NCBI GenBank assembly: GCA_036426205.1
Contig: CM071568.1
Coordinates: forward strand, 117,232,311 to 117,296,310
Length of the DNA: 64,000 nucleotides
From: Ascaphus truei
Lineage: Eukaryota; Chordata; Amphibia; Anura; Ascaphidae
Direction: 5' to 3'
Shown: positions 11,590 through 21,690 of the stretch, piece by piece
Position numbering within the stretch: the first letter of the stretch is position 1
How the letters are laid out: the number at the start of each line of letters is the position of its first letter
Position numbers and translations under genes: made by a program
The notes under the pieces: generated by a model
What the model was told of the DNA's origin: nothing
The model's database searches: none
The model's input: only the letters and a program-made list of their open reading frames with translations

Positions 11590-13340
11590 GATCTGCTCAT
11601 TGCTGTATCTTGAGGGTAAATCTTGTTTGATGGAATAGAATTCAGGTATTCCAAAATTGCAACGTCTGCTTCAGAGCCATCCATATCAAAACAGATCGTC
11701 AATATATCTCATATATGTCCTGATATTATTAGCATAGGGGGAACATACAGGATTGGGTTTGTTCTATTGGGACTAACACGATTGGCATACGATGGGGCCA
11801 TGTTAGACCCCATCGCTGTGCCCATACATTGTAGAAATAATATTTTTTCCTCGAATTTGAAAAATTCTTATGGAGCACAATGTATATAAGCAGAAGTAAA
11901 AATTCTATTATGGCGGACCATTATAGCCAATGAATTTGTCTAGTGATCCTTTAACTGACTTCCATACCCTCAGCATCCCCAATATTCGTATAAAGGACTC
12001 GAAACTCCAATGTGACAGGAGGCAGTTAGTAAGGTCAAAATCCAAGGCGTCCAGATTTATGATAAAGTCAGTCAGTTGTCTTTTATATAGCTTGTGGCGT
12101 ACTGGACCACAATGGCTGTAGATGAAAGATCAATATACTGAGAGAGGGGTGTGACATAGGGAGCCCTCGCCGCCAATGATGGGTCTCCCTGGTGGAGAGG
12201 TCAAAGATTTAATGCACTTTGGGTAAAATGTATATCACTGGAGTGATCGGGAATTCCTGTGTTAAGAATTTCCCTGTTTCCTCGATATCCACCTATTGTT
12301 AATGCCAAGTTTGTATTATGGTATCAATCTCTTTTTATAAATGGTGGGTGGGATCACCTTTCAGTGCTTTGTAATGCAAGCATACTTAAGTTCCCCGCAT
12401 TATTTCTGCTCTAATATGTTCATAAAGTCCATCACACACTATGCCCCCCCTTTGTCTCCCGCCTGACTTGACTAATGATTGCTGTATTTCCTTAGTGACT
12501 TGATTGCAAGTGCTCCCTTTTGGTGAGGTTAAAAAGCTCTCTATTTTTGATTTTTAACAGCATCCCTGGTATCTCCAGCTTCCACCAGACTAATGATGTC
12601 GTGATGTTGGATTATGAACCTGGGGGTCCAAAAGAGCTCACCAACTGTTTTGAAAATGTTGTGATGTCCATTTTCTTCATTAGAGCGTAGAGTCGTCTCG
12701 CTGATCTCTGCAGAAGAAGTCCTTCAAGCGAAGGGGTCTATGAGCCTGTATAGATCTACCCTCCCAGTCAAATGGGTCCAGTGTAGATTGTTGGCACAAA
12801 ATGTAAGAGCCCTTTCAGAGACACTCTTTTCCTCCGATGTGTGAAAATTGATGGAGATGATCTATACACTACGTCCTTCACTTCTTGGACCTTCGGACCC
12901 CTCTTGTCCTTTGATTGCATGGAAGAAATCTGTTGCTGCGGCCAGCCGCCACCTGCGGGTCTTACGCCAGCGTCTGGGTCGTGGGGTGGGGGTTTCTTGG
13001 TGATTAACCACCCCCTTTCCTAAAAAGGATCCGTGCGAATGGCAGTATCTTGGTGGTGTCCAGTATGCCAGTAATCACACTATGTTGTACGCCTCACCAC
13101 GTGTGCCATGCGCGTCTCCCCTTGTGTGTCTTCCGTCTTTGGCTGGTCTCCTGGAAATCGTTCTCACTGACCCCACAACCATTTATAGAAGTGCCGTTCT
13201 TATAGTCTCTGTGGTAACTTGTTTCATTTCTCACGTTTGTATGAATGAGGCTTTCCTCAGTAGGCGTGCGACTGCTACTTGTAGTTTGTCTAGTCCATTA
13301 TTAACCTCTTTGTCAGGCGTCACTCACGTCACAGTCCAGC
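11590..13340 (-). pseudogene. Decayed Penelope-like element reverse transcriptase (YIDD family)
   Basis: Reading the minus strand from high to low coordinates, with frame changes, the expected PLE order is visible: an ETKGGA box (normally ADKGG) near 12470-12445, a YILPKVH-like box near 12230-12205, PPGRPII at about 12195-12175, SYIKDTTDFI near 12070-12040, CMGTAMGSNMAPSYA at about 11835-11790, and the catalytic RYIDDLF near 11707-11687. Stops and shifts lie between them, so it is inactive. No GIY-YIG endonuclease was found downstream. A hammerhead on the same strand at 13383-13433 lies just upstream, as expected for a 5' PLE terminal repeat. The SNMAPSYA and YIDD wording separates it from the other copies here, which have FIDD. 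Confidence 0.8.
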
Positions 13341-13382
13341 TTTGATGCACACCAGGGTTAAGTGTGCATTACCAAGAAAACC

Positions 13383-13433
13383 CACCCACAGACAGCTGTT
13401 TTCGACCTTGATGGTCTCATCAGTGTGGGGTTG
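13383..13433 (-). ncRNA. Hammerhead ribozyme, near-canonical
   Basis: On the minus strand: stem I strand CCCACA, CTGATGA, stem II GACC/GGTC with loop ATCAA, GAAA plus one extra A, the self-complementary ACAGCTGT stem III region, C as cleavage base, then TGTGGG pairing with stem I. Only the extra A departs from the canonical form. It lies upstream of the decayed PLE on the same strand. Confidence 0.75.
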
Positions 13434-13776
13434 ATTTTACTGGGAATGCAAAGATAGGCTATGGGATAGGCCTAAACCATATACTGAGTAAGTTTATAGG
13501 TGATGAGTAAAAAAGTGACAAAAAACCCTCCACAGGAAACAAATATGCAAATATAACTGTATGCTCATCTGCATGTCTTAGGGCAGGTTGCAACCCCGCC
13601 TTTCCCCATTACACCCAGCATACAGCACTTCCACTGCAGCAAGGGATTCTGGGGAATGACCTCAAATAGACACACGGTTCACTTTTTGGCCTCAATAACC
13701 ATTTTTAACTGGTTCCTATATAGGCTTAAGCTTGCTGCATGGTCCAGCTTTGAGCACAGCCAGTAAAATCAACCCC

Positions 13777-13822
13777 ACAACTGATGGACCATCAAGGTCG
13801 AAACAGCGTGGCTGTGGGGTGG
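13777..13822 (+). ncRNA. Hammerhead motif with one-base core deletion
   Basis: Stem I strand CCCACA, then CTGATG-GACC (one A of the CUGAUGA box missing), loop ATCAA, GGTC, GAAA, CAGCGTGGC, then TGTGGGG. Apart from the missing A and a changed stem III it equals the canonical copy at 14175-14226. It is probably inactive unless the base is missing through sequencing error. Confidence 0.55.
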
Positions 13823-14174
13823 TTTGTCTGGGTATGCACCTCTAACCCTGGCTGTGCCAAAGCTTGACCATGCAGCAAGCTTAAGCCTATAGGGAACAAT
13901 GTTAAAAATGGTTATGAGGCAAAAAGTGACACTGTGTGCTCATTTGCATGTCATTTCCCAGAATCCTTGCTGCAGTGGAAGTGCTGTATGCTGTGTGCTA
14001 ATGGGAAGGCAGGGTTGCCAGACCTGCCTAAGACATGCAGATGAAAGATACAGTATATTTGCATATTGCATTCCTGTGGAGTGGTTTTTTGTCACTTTTT
14101 TTTACTCACCATAACTTAACTCAGTATTATGGTTTAGCCTATCCCATAGCCTCTCTTGCATTCCCAGTAAAATC

Positions 14175-14226
14175 AACCCCACACTGATGAGACCCATCAA
14201 GGTCGAAACAGCTGTCTGTGGGTGGT
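14175..14226 (+). ncRNA. Hammerhead ribozyme, type I, all core elements present
   Basis: Stem I is CCCACA (14178-14183) pairing with TGTGGG (14217-14222). The core CTGATGA is 14184-14190. Stem II is GACC (14191-14194) with GGTC (14201-14204) and loop CATCAA. GAAA is 14205-14208. The self-complementary ACAGCTGT segment gives a minimal or dimeric stem III, and GTC (14214-14216) is the cleavage triplet. Type I hammerheads with very short stem III are known in PLE terminal repeats and in retrozymes, where cleavage often needs a dimer. Activity here is inferred from the intact core. Confidence 0.85.
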
Positions 14227-14230
14227 TTTC

Positions 14231-14968
14231 TCTCGGCCTTTTGGCTAAGATAAAGTGTAGTAGTCACACTTGGTCTGGTCATGGCCGGGAAGGCGGATAT
14301 GTAGCCCGGGCTATCTTATCACGGCACCCCAGGAGTGGTCAACCTGGTGGAGTCATTTGCTGCACTCTGCACAGCACTTGACATTGCACGGATAATTTGC
14401 ACACCACCCTAATTTTTCCTTTTTTGCCACTGGCACCCCTTATGGCCTTCCGCTGAGTGGGTTCGCCATTATTTTTTCCACCCGCCACTTCCGGGCCTGG
14501 CTGTGCCACTTGTGCACATTTTGTTGTGTTTCGTCATGAGCACTTCCTGCCTGCATTGCACAGCGCACTGGAGCACTCGCACCATGGATTTTTGATGTTT
14601 CGTTTGTTGGGTTATCGTCACCCCTCTCTCCACGGAGAGCAAAGACTGAGTGCTGGCTAGTAGTCGCCATCCCTTCGGGGGAAGATTGCGGGGTTGGGGT
14701 AGGCGTCAGCCGAACACCCTAAAGACTTGACCCTCCTGCGGCGTCAGCTGCCACTAGGAGGGAACAGGTATGGACGTCGGATTCCTCGTATTACGACGTC
14801 GATGTAACAGCAGGACTCCAAGGCTTCGGCGGGAGTGACTGCTTATGGCACGACGGGCCTACTCTCCGGAGCGGACTTTGTCACAAGTTTTGAGCACCTG
14901 GGCACTTGACCATGAGCACGGTTTTTAGAGTGAAATCACTTTTTCACCACCCGGCTACAAAAAAAAAA
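14231..14968 (+). mobile_element. Retroposon with U2 snRNA-like head and poly(A) tail
   Basis: The first bases, TCTCGGCCTTTTGGCTAAG from 14231, match the 5' region of U2 snRNA from about nucleotide 7, and similarity continues through ATAAAGTGTAGTAG (U2 has ATCAAGTGTAGTAT). The rest, about 700 bp, does not follow U2 and is not recognised. It ends in a run of ten A (14959-14968). The target sequence GCTGTCTGTGGGTGGTTTTC (14211-14230) is repeated after the tail at 14969-14990 with a two-base TG difference, i.e. a duplication of about 20-22 bp. Tail plus long duplication indicates LINE-mediated retroposition. Short elements with snRNA heads (the SINEU class) are known in other vertebrates. Whether this is a multi-copy family or a one-off chimera cannot be told from one copy. 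Confidence 0.75.
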
Positions 14969-15219
14969 GCTGTCTGTGTGGGTGGTTTTCTGGGTATGCA
15001 CCTTAACCCTGGCTGTGCTCAAAGCTGTGACCATGCAGCAAGCTTAGCCTATAGGGAACCATGTTAAAAATGGTTATTGAGGCAAAAAGTGACACTGTGT
15101 GTCATTTGCATGTCATTTCCAGAATCCCTTGCTGCAGTGGAAGTGCTGTATGCTGGGTGATAATGGGGAAAGGCGGGTTGCAGACCTGCCTAAGACATGC
15201 AGATGAGCATACAGTTATA

Positions 15220-15249
15220 TTTGCATATATATATATATATGTATATATG

Positions 15250-15281
<32 letters not shown>

Positions 15282-15447
15282 CAGTGTTCGACAAACCTAT
15301 ACATTTGCAAGCCCCGGGCAAGTGGTTAACATCGTGGCGAGCGCCTATTGGCCCAAGCAGCACACGTTTGGTACTAGGTGGCGAGTAGATTTTTTTGTTC
15401 GGCGAGTAGATTTTTTGGTGATTTGTCGACCACTGTATATGTGTATG

Positions 15448-15492
<45 letters not shown>

Positions 15493-15510
15493 ATATGTAT
15501 GTTATGGTGG
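15220..15510. repeat. TA/GT microsatellites flanking a short unique block
   Basis: Alternating TATA/GTATA runs at 15225-15282 and 15437-15502. The 150-bp core between them includes TGGCGAGTAGATTTTTT repeated once with small changes (15378-15417). No gene. Confidence 0.6.
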
Positions 15511-15553
15511 GTAAAAAAAAGTGACTAAAACCCTCCACAGTAAAGCATAAAAG

Positions 15554-15731
15554 CAACTGTAATATTCCTGTATATTCATTTGCATGTCTTAGACAGGTCT
15601 GCAACCCTGTCTTTCACCATACACCCAGCAAAACAGCAGTGGAAGTGCTGTTTGCTGGTGATAATGGTGAAAGACAGGGTTGCAGACCTGTCTAAGACAT
15701 GCAAATGAATATACAGGAATATTTACAGTTG
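15554..15731. repeat. Palindromic repeat of hammerhead-unit sequence
   Basis: 15554-15635 and 15645-15731 are inverted copies, with ATTCATTTGCATGTCTTAGA on one side and its complement on the other. The arms contain the GCAGACCTG(C/T)CTAAGACATGCA landmark of the unit at 13741-15230, so this is a head-to-head remnant of the same repeat. Confidence 0.7.
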
Positions 15732-15734
<3 letters not shown>

Positions 15735-15787
<53 letters not shown>

Positions 15788-15808
15788 TGTGGGTGTTGTG
15801 GGTGTGTG

Positions 15809-15840
<32 letters not shown>

Positions 15841-16003
15841 TGTGTGTGTGGTGTGTGTGTGTGATATATATATATATGTTTATGGTATGTATATATTATA
15901 TATATGTGTGTGTGTGTTGTGTGGTGTATATATATGTCTATATGTGGTGTGTGTGTTGTATATATATGTGTAGTATTATATATATATGTGTGGCTATGTA
16001 TTT

Positions 16004-16047
<44 letters not shown>

Positions 16048-16062
16048 ATGTGTGTATTCTAC
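15735..16062. repeat. GT and TA microsatellite block
   Basis: GT-rich tracts (15735-15930) pass into TA-rich tracts (15931-16062). Open frames on both strands encode only Cys-Val or Tyr-Ile runs. Confidence 0.9.
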
Positions 16063-16495
16063 AAAAACAGGCGTAAAAAAAGTATAACAGATAGTTTATG
16101 GAGTAAAAGTGATTGAAGAACACACAAACATAACGGAAATAAAAAGCAATTCTGAGTACAAACTCATTCACCAGCCAGACGCAGGAAACCAGGTATCGGT
16201 GACTTCAGTGAAGTATCCGTGTGGGGTGAACTGCAGCAGCCTCAATAGTACGCCTCCGAGTACCGGGGAACATGAGGGATGCTGCCTTCCTCCAAATCCA
16301 GTGTCACAGCAGTGAGTTCTCAGCTCCAAATCACGCGAAAACTCAATGACATCACAGGATACAAACGGAGATAGTCCCCACAAGTGCAACAAATGACCGG
16401 CTGGGATCAGTGTATTCCAAATTAAAAGATATAGTCCCGTTATAGAATAGTGAGTGATATCAAATAAAACGGACAATATCACGTCCACATGACAC

Positions 16496-16537
16496 TCCCT
16501 ACGCATTTCGTCTCGAAAGACTTCATCAGGGGTTAAT
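16496..16537 (-). ncRNA. Hammerhead ribozyme motif at PLE 3' end
   Basis: On the minus strand: CCC, then CTGATGA (complement of 16523-16529), stem II GTCT/AGAC with a TTCG loop, GAAA, TGCGTA, then GGG. Stem I is short (3 bp visible). It is on the same strand as, and downstream of, the PLE coding region at 17435-19470, so it sits in that element's 3' terminal repeat. Confidence 0.6.
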
Positions 16538-17434
16538 AGCATAGGTGTGAAACATAGTTTTATAGTGGATTAGACCAATCAAGACACAAAGAACCACTGA
16601 TTGCTAATTGGATACACAGATTCTATAGGGAATAAATTTAACTCCTATACTATCCAAATGCAAGGGCTGGAATGAACATCAATACTAGAGAAATACTACA
16701 ATGAATCCTATATACAACCAAATGAACACATTAATAATAATACCATATATCAATAACAAGAATCAAAAAAAAAATATATATATCTATATATAATACATCA
16801 TTTATACAATAAATTACACTTAAGTAGTATAATGTAATCAAGAAAAAGAATTTGATATGATAATAAAACATCATCGGCTGAATAAATGATAGACAGATAA
16901 TTTATAAAATAATAAACATTACCAAATATTAATAAATAATAAACCTATAAATTAATAGACTATATCTAAGATAATAATACAGGAGAGATTCAGAGAGACC
17001 AGAGGATGGACAGATAAATATGATAAATATCATAACAAATACATGTGTAATGAAGGGTGGGGAAAGGGTAAGAAAGAGAGGGGAAGAAAAATATATGTGT
17101 CGACAATAAAATATAATAAAATAAGAATTGAATAAGGGATGGGGGGAAAGGGAGGAGGGGAAAAACAATGGAAAAAAACAAAAAAAGAATCATGATCAAT
17201 GATGGTCACACAAGCGAAGCTGATATACCCAAAAATAGATGGAAACAGATACACAATATAATATTGGTATATTTGTAGAATTAATAACACCATATCTAGA
17301 CAATTGTCAAAAGGACTATCAAATCGACCACTTGAGCTAGTGTGGTAACGTAAGTCATCACGGAGGGAACGAAGTACATCGTTCAACCCAGACCTCCGTG
17401 AGGACCCGCCCCCAACAACAAGCACAAATAGTCA

Positions 17435-17956
17435 TTAAATACTGTACTTAATATCTATTGTTTCATTGAGACCCCCTGGATACAATGTACCAGCAACATA
17501 TATCCAGTAGGTCTCCCTGACACATAGTTTTTTTAACCTATCACCCTCCGATAGGGAAGGTGGAATGGACTCGATTCCAAAGACGGACAAAGAGCAGGGA
17601 TCCTTATTATGTGTATTGTCAAAATGCCGTGATAGGCAATGTGACTGGAGACCATGTTTCACATTTCTACGGTGCTCGAGAAACCTAGTACTTAAAGTTC
17701 TTGACGTGCGGCCCATATATTGTAGACCGCAACGACAGGTAATAAGATATATAACGTAGGTACTAAGATAATTTATGTAATTTTTTATCTCATCTACAGA
17801 ACCGTTAGAAAAAGATTTAAAAGAATGAATCTTCTTTATATGCCCACAAGTAATACATCTATTCCTACCGCAAGGGAAATTCCCCCTTGTTGGGATATTA
17901 CTATATGTAACAGAATGTGAATCAATAATAGGTTTAAGTCTAATTGGATCTATCAT
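17435..17956 (-). pseudogene. PLE GIY-YIG endonuclease domain
   Basis: An open frame of 173 codons on the minus strand forming the C-terminal part of a Penelope-like polyprotein. A cysteine cluster CGRNRCITCG near residues 29-38 precedes the GIY-YIG nuclease core, seen as VIYLITCRCGLQYMGRTSR near residues 68-86, with R and LEH following. The C-terminus has RETYWIY and YPGGLNE, matching the WI...L.P.GLN ending of PLE endonucleases. It is out of frame with the RT part just upstream (18037-19470), so one or more indels separate two domains that are normally one protein. Confidence 0.85.
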
Positions 17957-18036
17957 GGTCTTCAGACACCTTGCTTTTTTAAAGACAATGGGAGCTCGTG
18001 TTGGTACTTTAGGGCCTAAAATAGGATAATTTTTAA

Positions 18037-19470
18037 TTATGTCCAGTTTCTATTAATAATATGTTTTACCTGATAGGCCAATTTATTATACTTTGTAACA
18101 AACTTTGGAAATGAATGTAAAGGATTCCGACTAGATTTGTCCATCGATGAATTGAGCCCAACAAAATCAGATCTGGTCTTGGACCTCTCAAGTAAGGCAC
18201 TCCTATCAATAGATTTAGCATAATCAAACGCCCTGTGCACCACTGCTCTGTCATAACCCTTTTGGAGAAACTTATTAGTTAAAGTCTCTCCTTGGGCACA
18301 GAAATCCGAGTCCAGGGAACAATTCCGGCGGATTCTAAAGAATTGGCTTCTTGGGATGTTATTTAACCACTTCTTAGAGTGGTTGCTACCGTACTGCAGG
18401 TACCCATTGGTAGAGACAGGCTTGAAGTGTGTTTTACTATGTATCCGCATGTCAGCCCTATCAATGAACAGCTCAAGATCTAAAAATACCATCGTATCTG
18501 GATGTATAGAATGGGTAAATTTTAAACCCATATTATTGACATTAAATGAGTCCAATATGTCTTTCAGTTGGCCCCAATCACCATCCCAAATCATAATAGT
18601 ATCATCGATGAAACGACCATAGAAAACCAGACCCGTCACCAGCCGTGCATTCCCCCAAACATGGATGTTTTCCCACAACCCCATGAAGAGGTTAGCATAA
18701 CTGGGAGCGAATCTGGTACCCATGGCCGTTCCACACATTTGTAAATAAAAAGTGCCATCAAAAGTGAAATAATTATGTGTCAAAATAAACTCAATGCAAG
18801 ATAAAATAAAATCTTTTTGTGACACGTGTAAATTCAAATCTAATTGTAAAAAGTGATTGATGGCATCTAAACCCTTAGTGGGATCTATACAAGTATAAAG
18901 TGAACATACATCACAAGTAGCCCAACAAAATGTGTCTTTCCAAATAATCTCGGAGGTGGAGTCAATGACGTGCAACGTGTCCTTAATGTGAGATGGTAAC
19001 GATTTTACATAAGGTTGCAAAAAATAATCAACGTATTGGGACACGTTCGACGTCATTGACCCCACCCCCGATATAATGGGTCTACCAGGGGGATGTGCAG
19101 TGTCTTTGTGCAATTTGGGCAAATGATAAAAAACTGGTGTTCTAGGGTGTCTAATAAACAAAAAAGTGCTCTCTGCCTTAGTGATAATACCCATACTAAG
19201 TGCTTGGTGAATTAATTCTTGAAAGGCCAACTGAAACTCCTTTACCGGATCTTTATCCAGTATACGATAAGATGAACTGTCCATTAAAAGGCGAACCGCC
19301 TCGGACACATAGTCCTGTCTGTCCTGCAGAACAATAGCCCCTCCTTTGTCGGCCTGTCTCACAACAATATCTGTGTTCTCTTTGAGGTTGTTTAAAGCCA
19401 AATCTTCTCCCCCGCTCAGATTTCTATGTACAAGACGAGTATTGGTCTGGCATAACTGTTCAAGGAATGG
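18037..19470 (-). pseudogene. PLE reverse transcriptase domain
   Basis: An uninterrupted reading frame of about 475 codons on the minus strand. Motifs in order: RQADKGGAIVL, FYHLPKLHK, PPGRPIISGVGS, LPSHIKDTLHVI, CGTAMGTRFAPSYANL, GRFIDDTIMIW (the catalytic FIDD at about 18615-18600), FLDLEL, and the thumb-region RIRRNCS with FLQKGYDRAVV. These are typical of Penelope-like RTs, which have DKG and YIDD/FIDD motifs related to telomerase RT. The frame is open upstream of the first in-frame start-like codon, so I extend it to about 19470. The true N-terminus is lost and the C-terminus shifts frame into the endonuclease. Confidence 0.9.
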
Positions 19471-19703
19471 GAAAGGGGAGGGGAGGGAATAAAAAGCCCC
19501 AAGAGAAATGGTGAATAAAATGAAATAATGAATTAAAAAGTGTCTTTCAACAGCTACTGGACGTCGCTGCTAGTCTTCAGGAAAAAAACACCTTCCTCTT
19601 AATCTGCAGAACGAAAAGAAGACAGCGCGGCTCCCATAGCATAATACTGTAATTTAATAATAAAATATACGTGTAGATAGATCACGGACACTTACAGAGG
19701 CGG

Positions 19704-20036
19704 CACATTTTATTTGAGTGCGGCTAGCTCCGCAAGCCTGGGGATGCCCCGGCATGCTAGCCGCACTCCCTCGGCGTGCGCGCGGTCACGCGTCATCGGG
19801 TGCCTGCGCCCCCTGCACGCGCGTCCAGGGCTCCCCGAGGGAGCCCTGGTGTCCCGCGATGTGGGGGACGGCGGCAGGGGGTTCCGGGGGACCCGGCGAG
19901 CGGAGGGAGAAAGCCCCGATCGGAGGGCGCTCCTCTGCGGCTTCGGCGCGCGCCAGGCACATCCCGGCGCACGCCTGGTTACTGCTGCGGCCGAGACCGG
20001 GCAAATGCTCAAATAAACTCGGCCGCAGCAGTACAA
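19704..20036. repeat. CpG-rich element ending in a long hairpin
   Basis: A sharply GC- and CpG-rich block in AT-rich surroundings. TTTATTTGAG at 19709-19718 is repeated inverted as CTCAAATAAA at 20008-20017. TACTGCTGCGGCCGAG at 19979-19994 pairs with CTCGGCCGCAGCAGTA at 20019-20034, forming a 16-bp stem. Short palindromes (GGCTAG...CTAGCC) lie near the left end. This suggests a non-autonomous DNA element. Family unknown. Confidence 0.45.
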
Positions 20037-20149
20037 TGTGCAAAGTAAAATAAGACAATGATATAAGGTCTTTACAGTCACCCGATGGAGCCTCCGTGGA
20101 TGAAATGACGTGTATGGTGTCCAATACACTTCTGCTGTCCTATACACCT

Positions 20150-20196
20150 CTACCCCTGAGGAAGTCGCTTGGCGCGACGAAACGCATAGGGAAGGA
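20150..20196 (+). ncRNA. Hammerhead ribozyme motif
   Basis: Plus strand: CCC, CTGAGGA (20156-20162), stem II GTCGC/GCGAC (20164-20168 with 20174-20178) and loop TTGGC, GAAA (20179-20182), CGCATA, then GGG. Stem I is short and the cleavage triplet reads ATA. It is opposite in strand to the PLE fragment starting at 20288, so it belongs to another element end. Confidence 0.6.
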
Positions 20197-20287
20197 GCTA
20201 GTATTGGACTTTTTAATACAACACTCATTTTTGAGTATATTTTGTGTCATTTGTTATCTTGCTCGCTTTGGAGCCGGTCCGGATCTA

Positions 20288-21360
20288 TCATGCAAAATTT
20301 CCCATCTTTTTGGCCAGATTTAGATTGGTAATCTTTTTAGATTTTAGTTTGCTCGGAGCCAGCAATGTTTTAATACTCCTCGCTTTTCTAAATACAGTTG
20401 GAGCATATTCAGGTACTAGATGACCAATTACAGGATCATTACGTATTATGTTCCAGTGACAGTTTAAGATCTTTTTAATTTCATGAGCAGATTGGTTAAA
20501 TTGTGTGATAAATTTCGGTGCATTGTTTAATTTACAATCCTTCTTTCTACTCTCACGTAATGATTTAGATTTATTTTTTGATTGTTCTATTAGCGTGTCT
20601 CTATCTATAAGACTAGCATCCTGAAATGCTTTGTTTACAACAGACTTATCGTAACCCTTCTCTTGAAATTTCATAGATAGAGCTTTTCCCTGTGATATAA
20701 AGTCAGGGTCCTCCGAGCAGTTACGCCTGATTCTATAAAACTGACTTTTGGGCACGTTATTTAGCCACTTTTTGTAGTGGTTGCTACCATAATGTAAGTA
20801 ACTATTGGTAGACACTGATTTAAAGTGTGTCCTAGTCTGAATTAGGTGTTCTCTACCAATATATAATTCCAAATCCAAGAAGACAATGGTGGTCGGGTGT
20901 ATAGTATGTGTGAATTTTAAACCCATCTCATTATCATTAAAGGATATCAAAATCTCCTCCAGGATATCCCTATCACCATCCCAAATAAGAATAATATCAT
21001 CTATGAAACGGCCATAGTACACCAGACCGCCACCCAGACGAGCATTCTCCCAAACATGGGTACTCTCCCACAGTCCCATGTAGAGATTAGCATAGCTGGG
21101 GGCAAATCTGGTGCCCATAGCTGTTCCACAGATTTGTAGGTAGTAAATATCTTCAAATAAAAAAATAATTGTGACTTAGAATGAATTGAATACATGCTAA
21201 AAGAAAAGTCTTCTGTGAGGGGTGAAGATTAGTGTCTAACTCAAAATAGTGATTAATAGCCTGGATACCTTTAGTGTGATCAATACAAGTGTATAGTGAG
21301 GATACATCACATGTAGCCCAGTGATAGGTATCCTTCCAGATAATATCAGACTCATTCTGA
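20288..21360 (-). pseudogene. Penelope-like element copy 2, RT fragment
   Basis: Minus-strand RT region in two frames. 21360-21119 encodes ATCDVSSLYTCIDHTKG- and HNYFF-like sequence. After a frame change, 21118-20288 gives 276 codons with MGTRFAPSYANLYMGLWE, GRFIDDIILIW (the catalytic aspartates), FLDLELYI, RIRRNCSEDPDF and the thumb region. It is a diverged relative of copy 1 (18037-19470). The upstream half of RT and the whole GIY-YIG endonuclease are missing, and similarity stops abruptly near 20288 and 21360. Confidence 0.85.
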
Positions 21361-21365
21361 CTTGT

Positions 21366-21475
21366 ATAATTCTAATTTATGTATATACATATCATCATCT
21401 TTATATAGGTATGCCAACATATAATTCTAATTTATGTATATACATATCGTCATCTTTATATAGGTATTCCAACAC
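21366..21475. repeat. 55-bp tandem duplication
   Basis: 21366-21420 and 21421-21475 are direct copies of one 55-bp AT-rich unit with a few mismatches. It lies immediately beyond the broken 5' end of the PLE fragment. Confidence 0.85.
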
Positions 21476-21599
21476 ATAGTCATCACTTACTATTAAATTG
21501 TTGGCCAATCGGCTAGGGGATTTTTTTTTTTTTTATATTTTTTTTGTAGAGCAGGGGATTTTCCGTTCGCACCTGGCGAGTGGGCGACTGGGTTTGTCG

Positions 21600-21617
21600 A
21601 GTACTGTATATATATAC

Positions 21618-21648
<31 letters not shown>

Positions 21649-21662
21649 AATATATATAAATA
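21600..21662. repeat. TA-rich microsatellite
   Basis: Runs of TATATACATA and TATATAAATA. Confidence 0.8.
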
Positions 21663-21690
21663 AATCGAACTTAACTAAACGTTAACAATA

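Larger units (their letters stand above)
13741..15230 (+). mobile_element. Tandem hammerhead-bearing units, PLE-terminal/retrozyme-like, with a nested insertion
   Basis: Successive copies of a unit of about 400 bp in plus orientation. Landmarks repeat at 13741-13900, 13899-14230, 14969-15060 and 15061-15230: AAAATGGTTAT, GCAAAAAGTGACACTGTG, CCTTGCTGCAGTGGAAGTGCTG, GACCTGCCTAAGACATGCAG, AAAATCAACCCCACA, the hammerhead, GGTGGTTTTCTGGGTATGCACC. The two hammerheads (13784 and 14184) are 400 bases apart. A retroposon of 738 bp interrupts the array at 14231-14968. No protein is encoded. A minus-oriented unit lies at about 13344-13740, so the locus is partly head-to-head. Confidence 0.65.
16496..19473 (-). 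mobile_element. Penelope-like element copy 1 (RT + GIY-YIG + 3' hammerhead)
   Basis: The RT part (19470-18037), endonuclease part (17956-17435), about 900 bp of 3' untranslated sequence with a G/A-rich block at 17040-17170, and a hammerhead at 16496-16537 are all on the minus strand in the order expected of a PLE. The 5' end is truncated or unrecognisable near 19473: the N-terminal region seen in the copy at 45474-50393 is missing. PLEs reverse-transcribe their RNA at a nick made by the GIY-YIG endonuclease. Confidence 0.85.

Noticed and set aside
14231..14270. Functional U2 snRNA gene
   Set aside because: Only about the first 30 nucleotides of U2 are matched, with no Sm site or later stems, and the element has a poly(A) tail and target duplication.
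15680..16076. Open frames rich in Cys-Val and Tyr-Ile
   Set aside because: Produced by GT and TA microsatellites.
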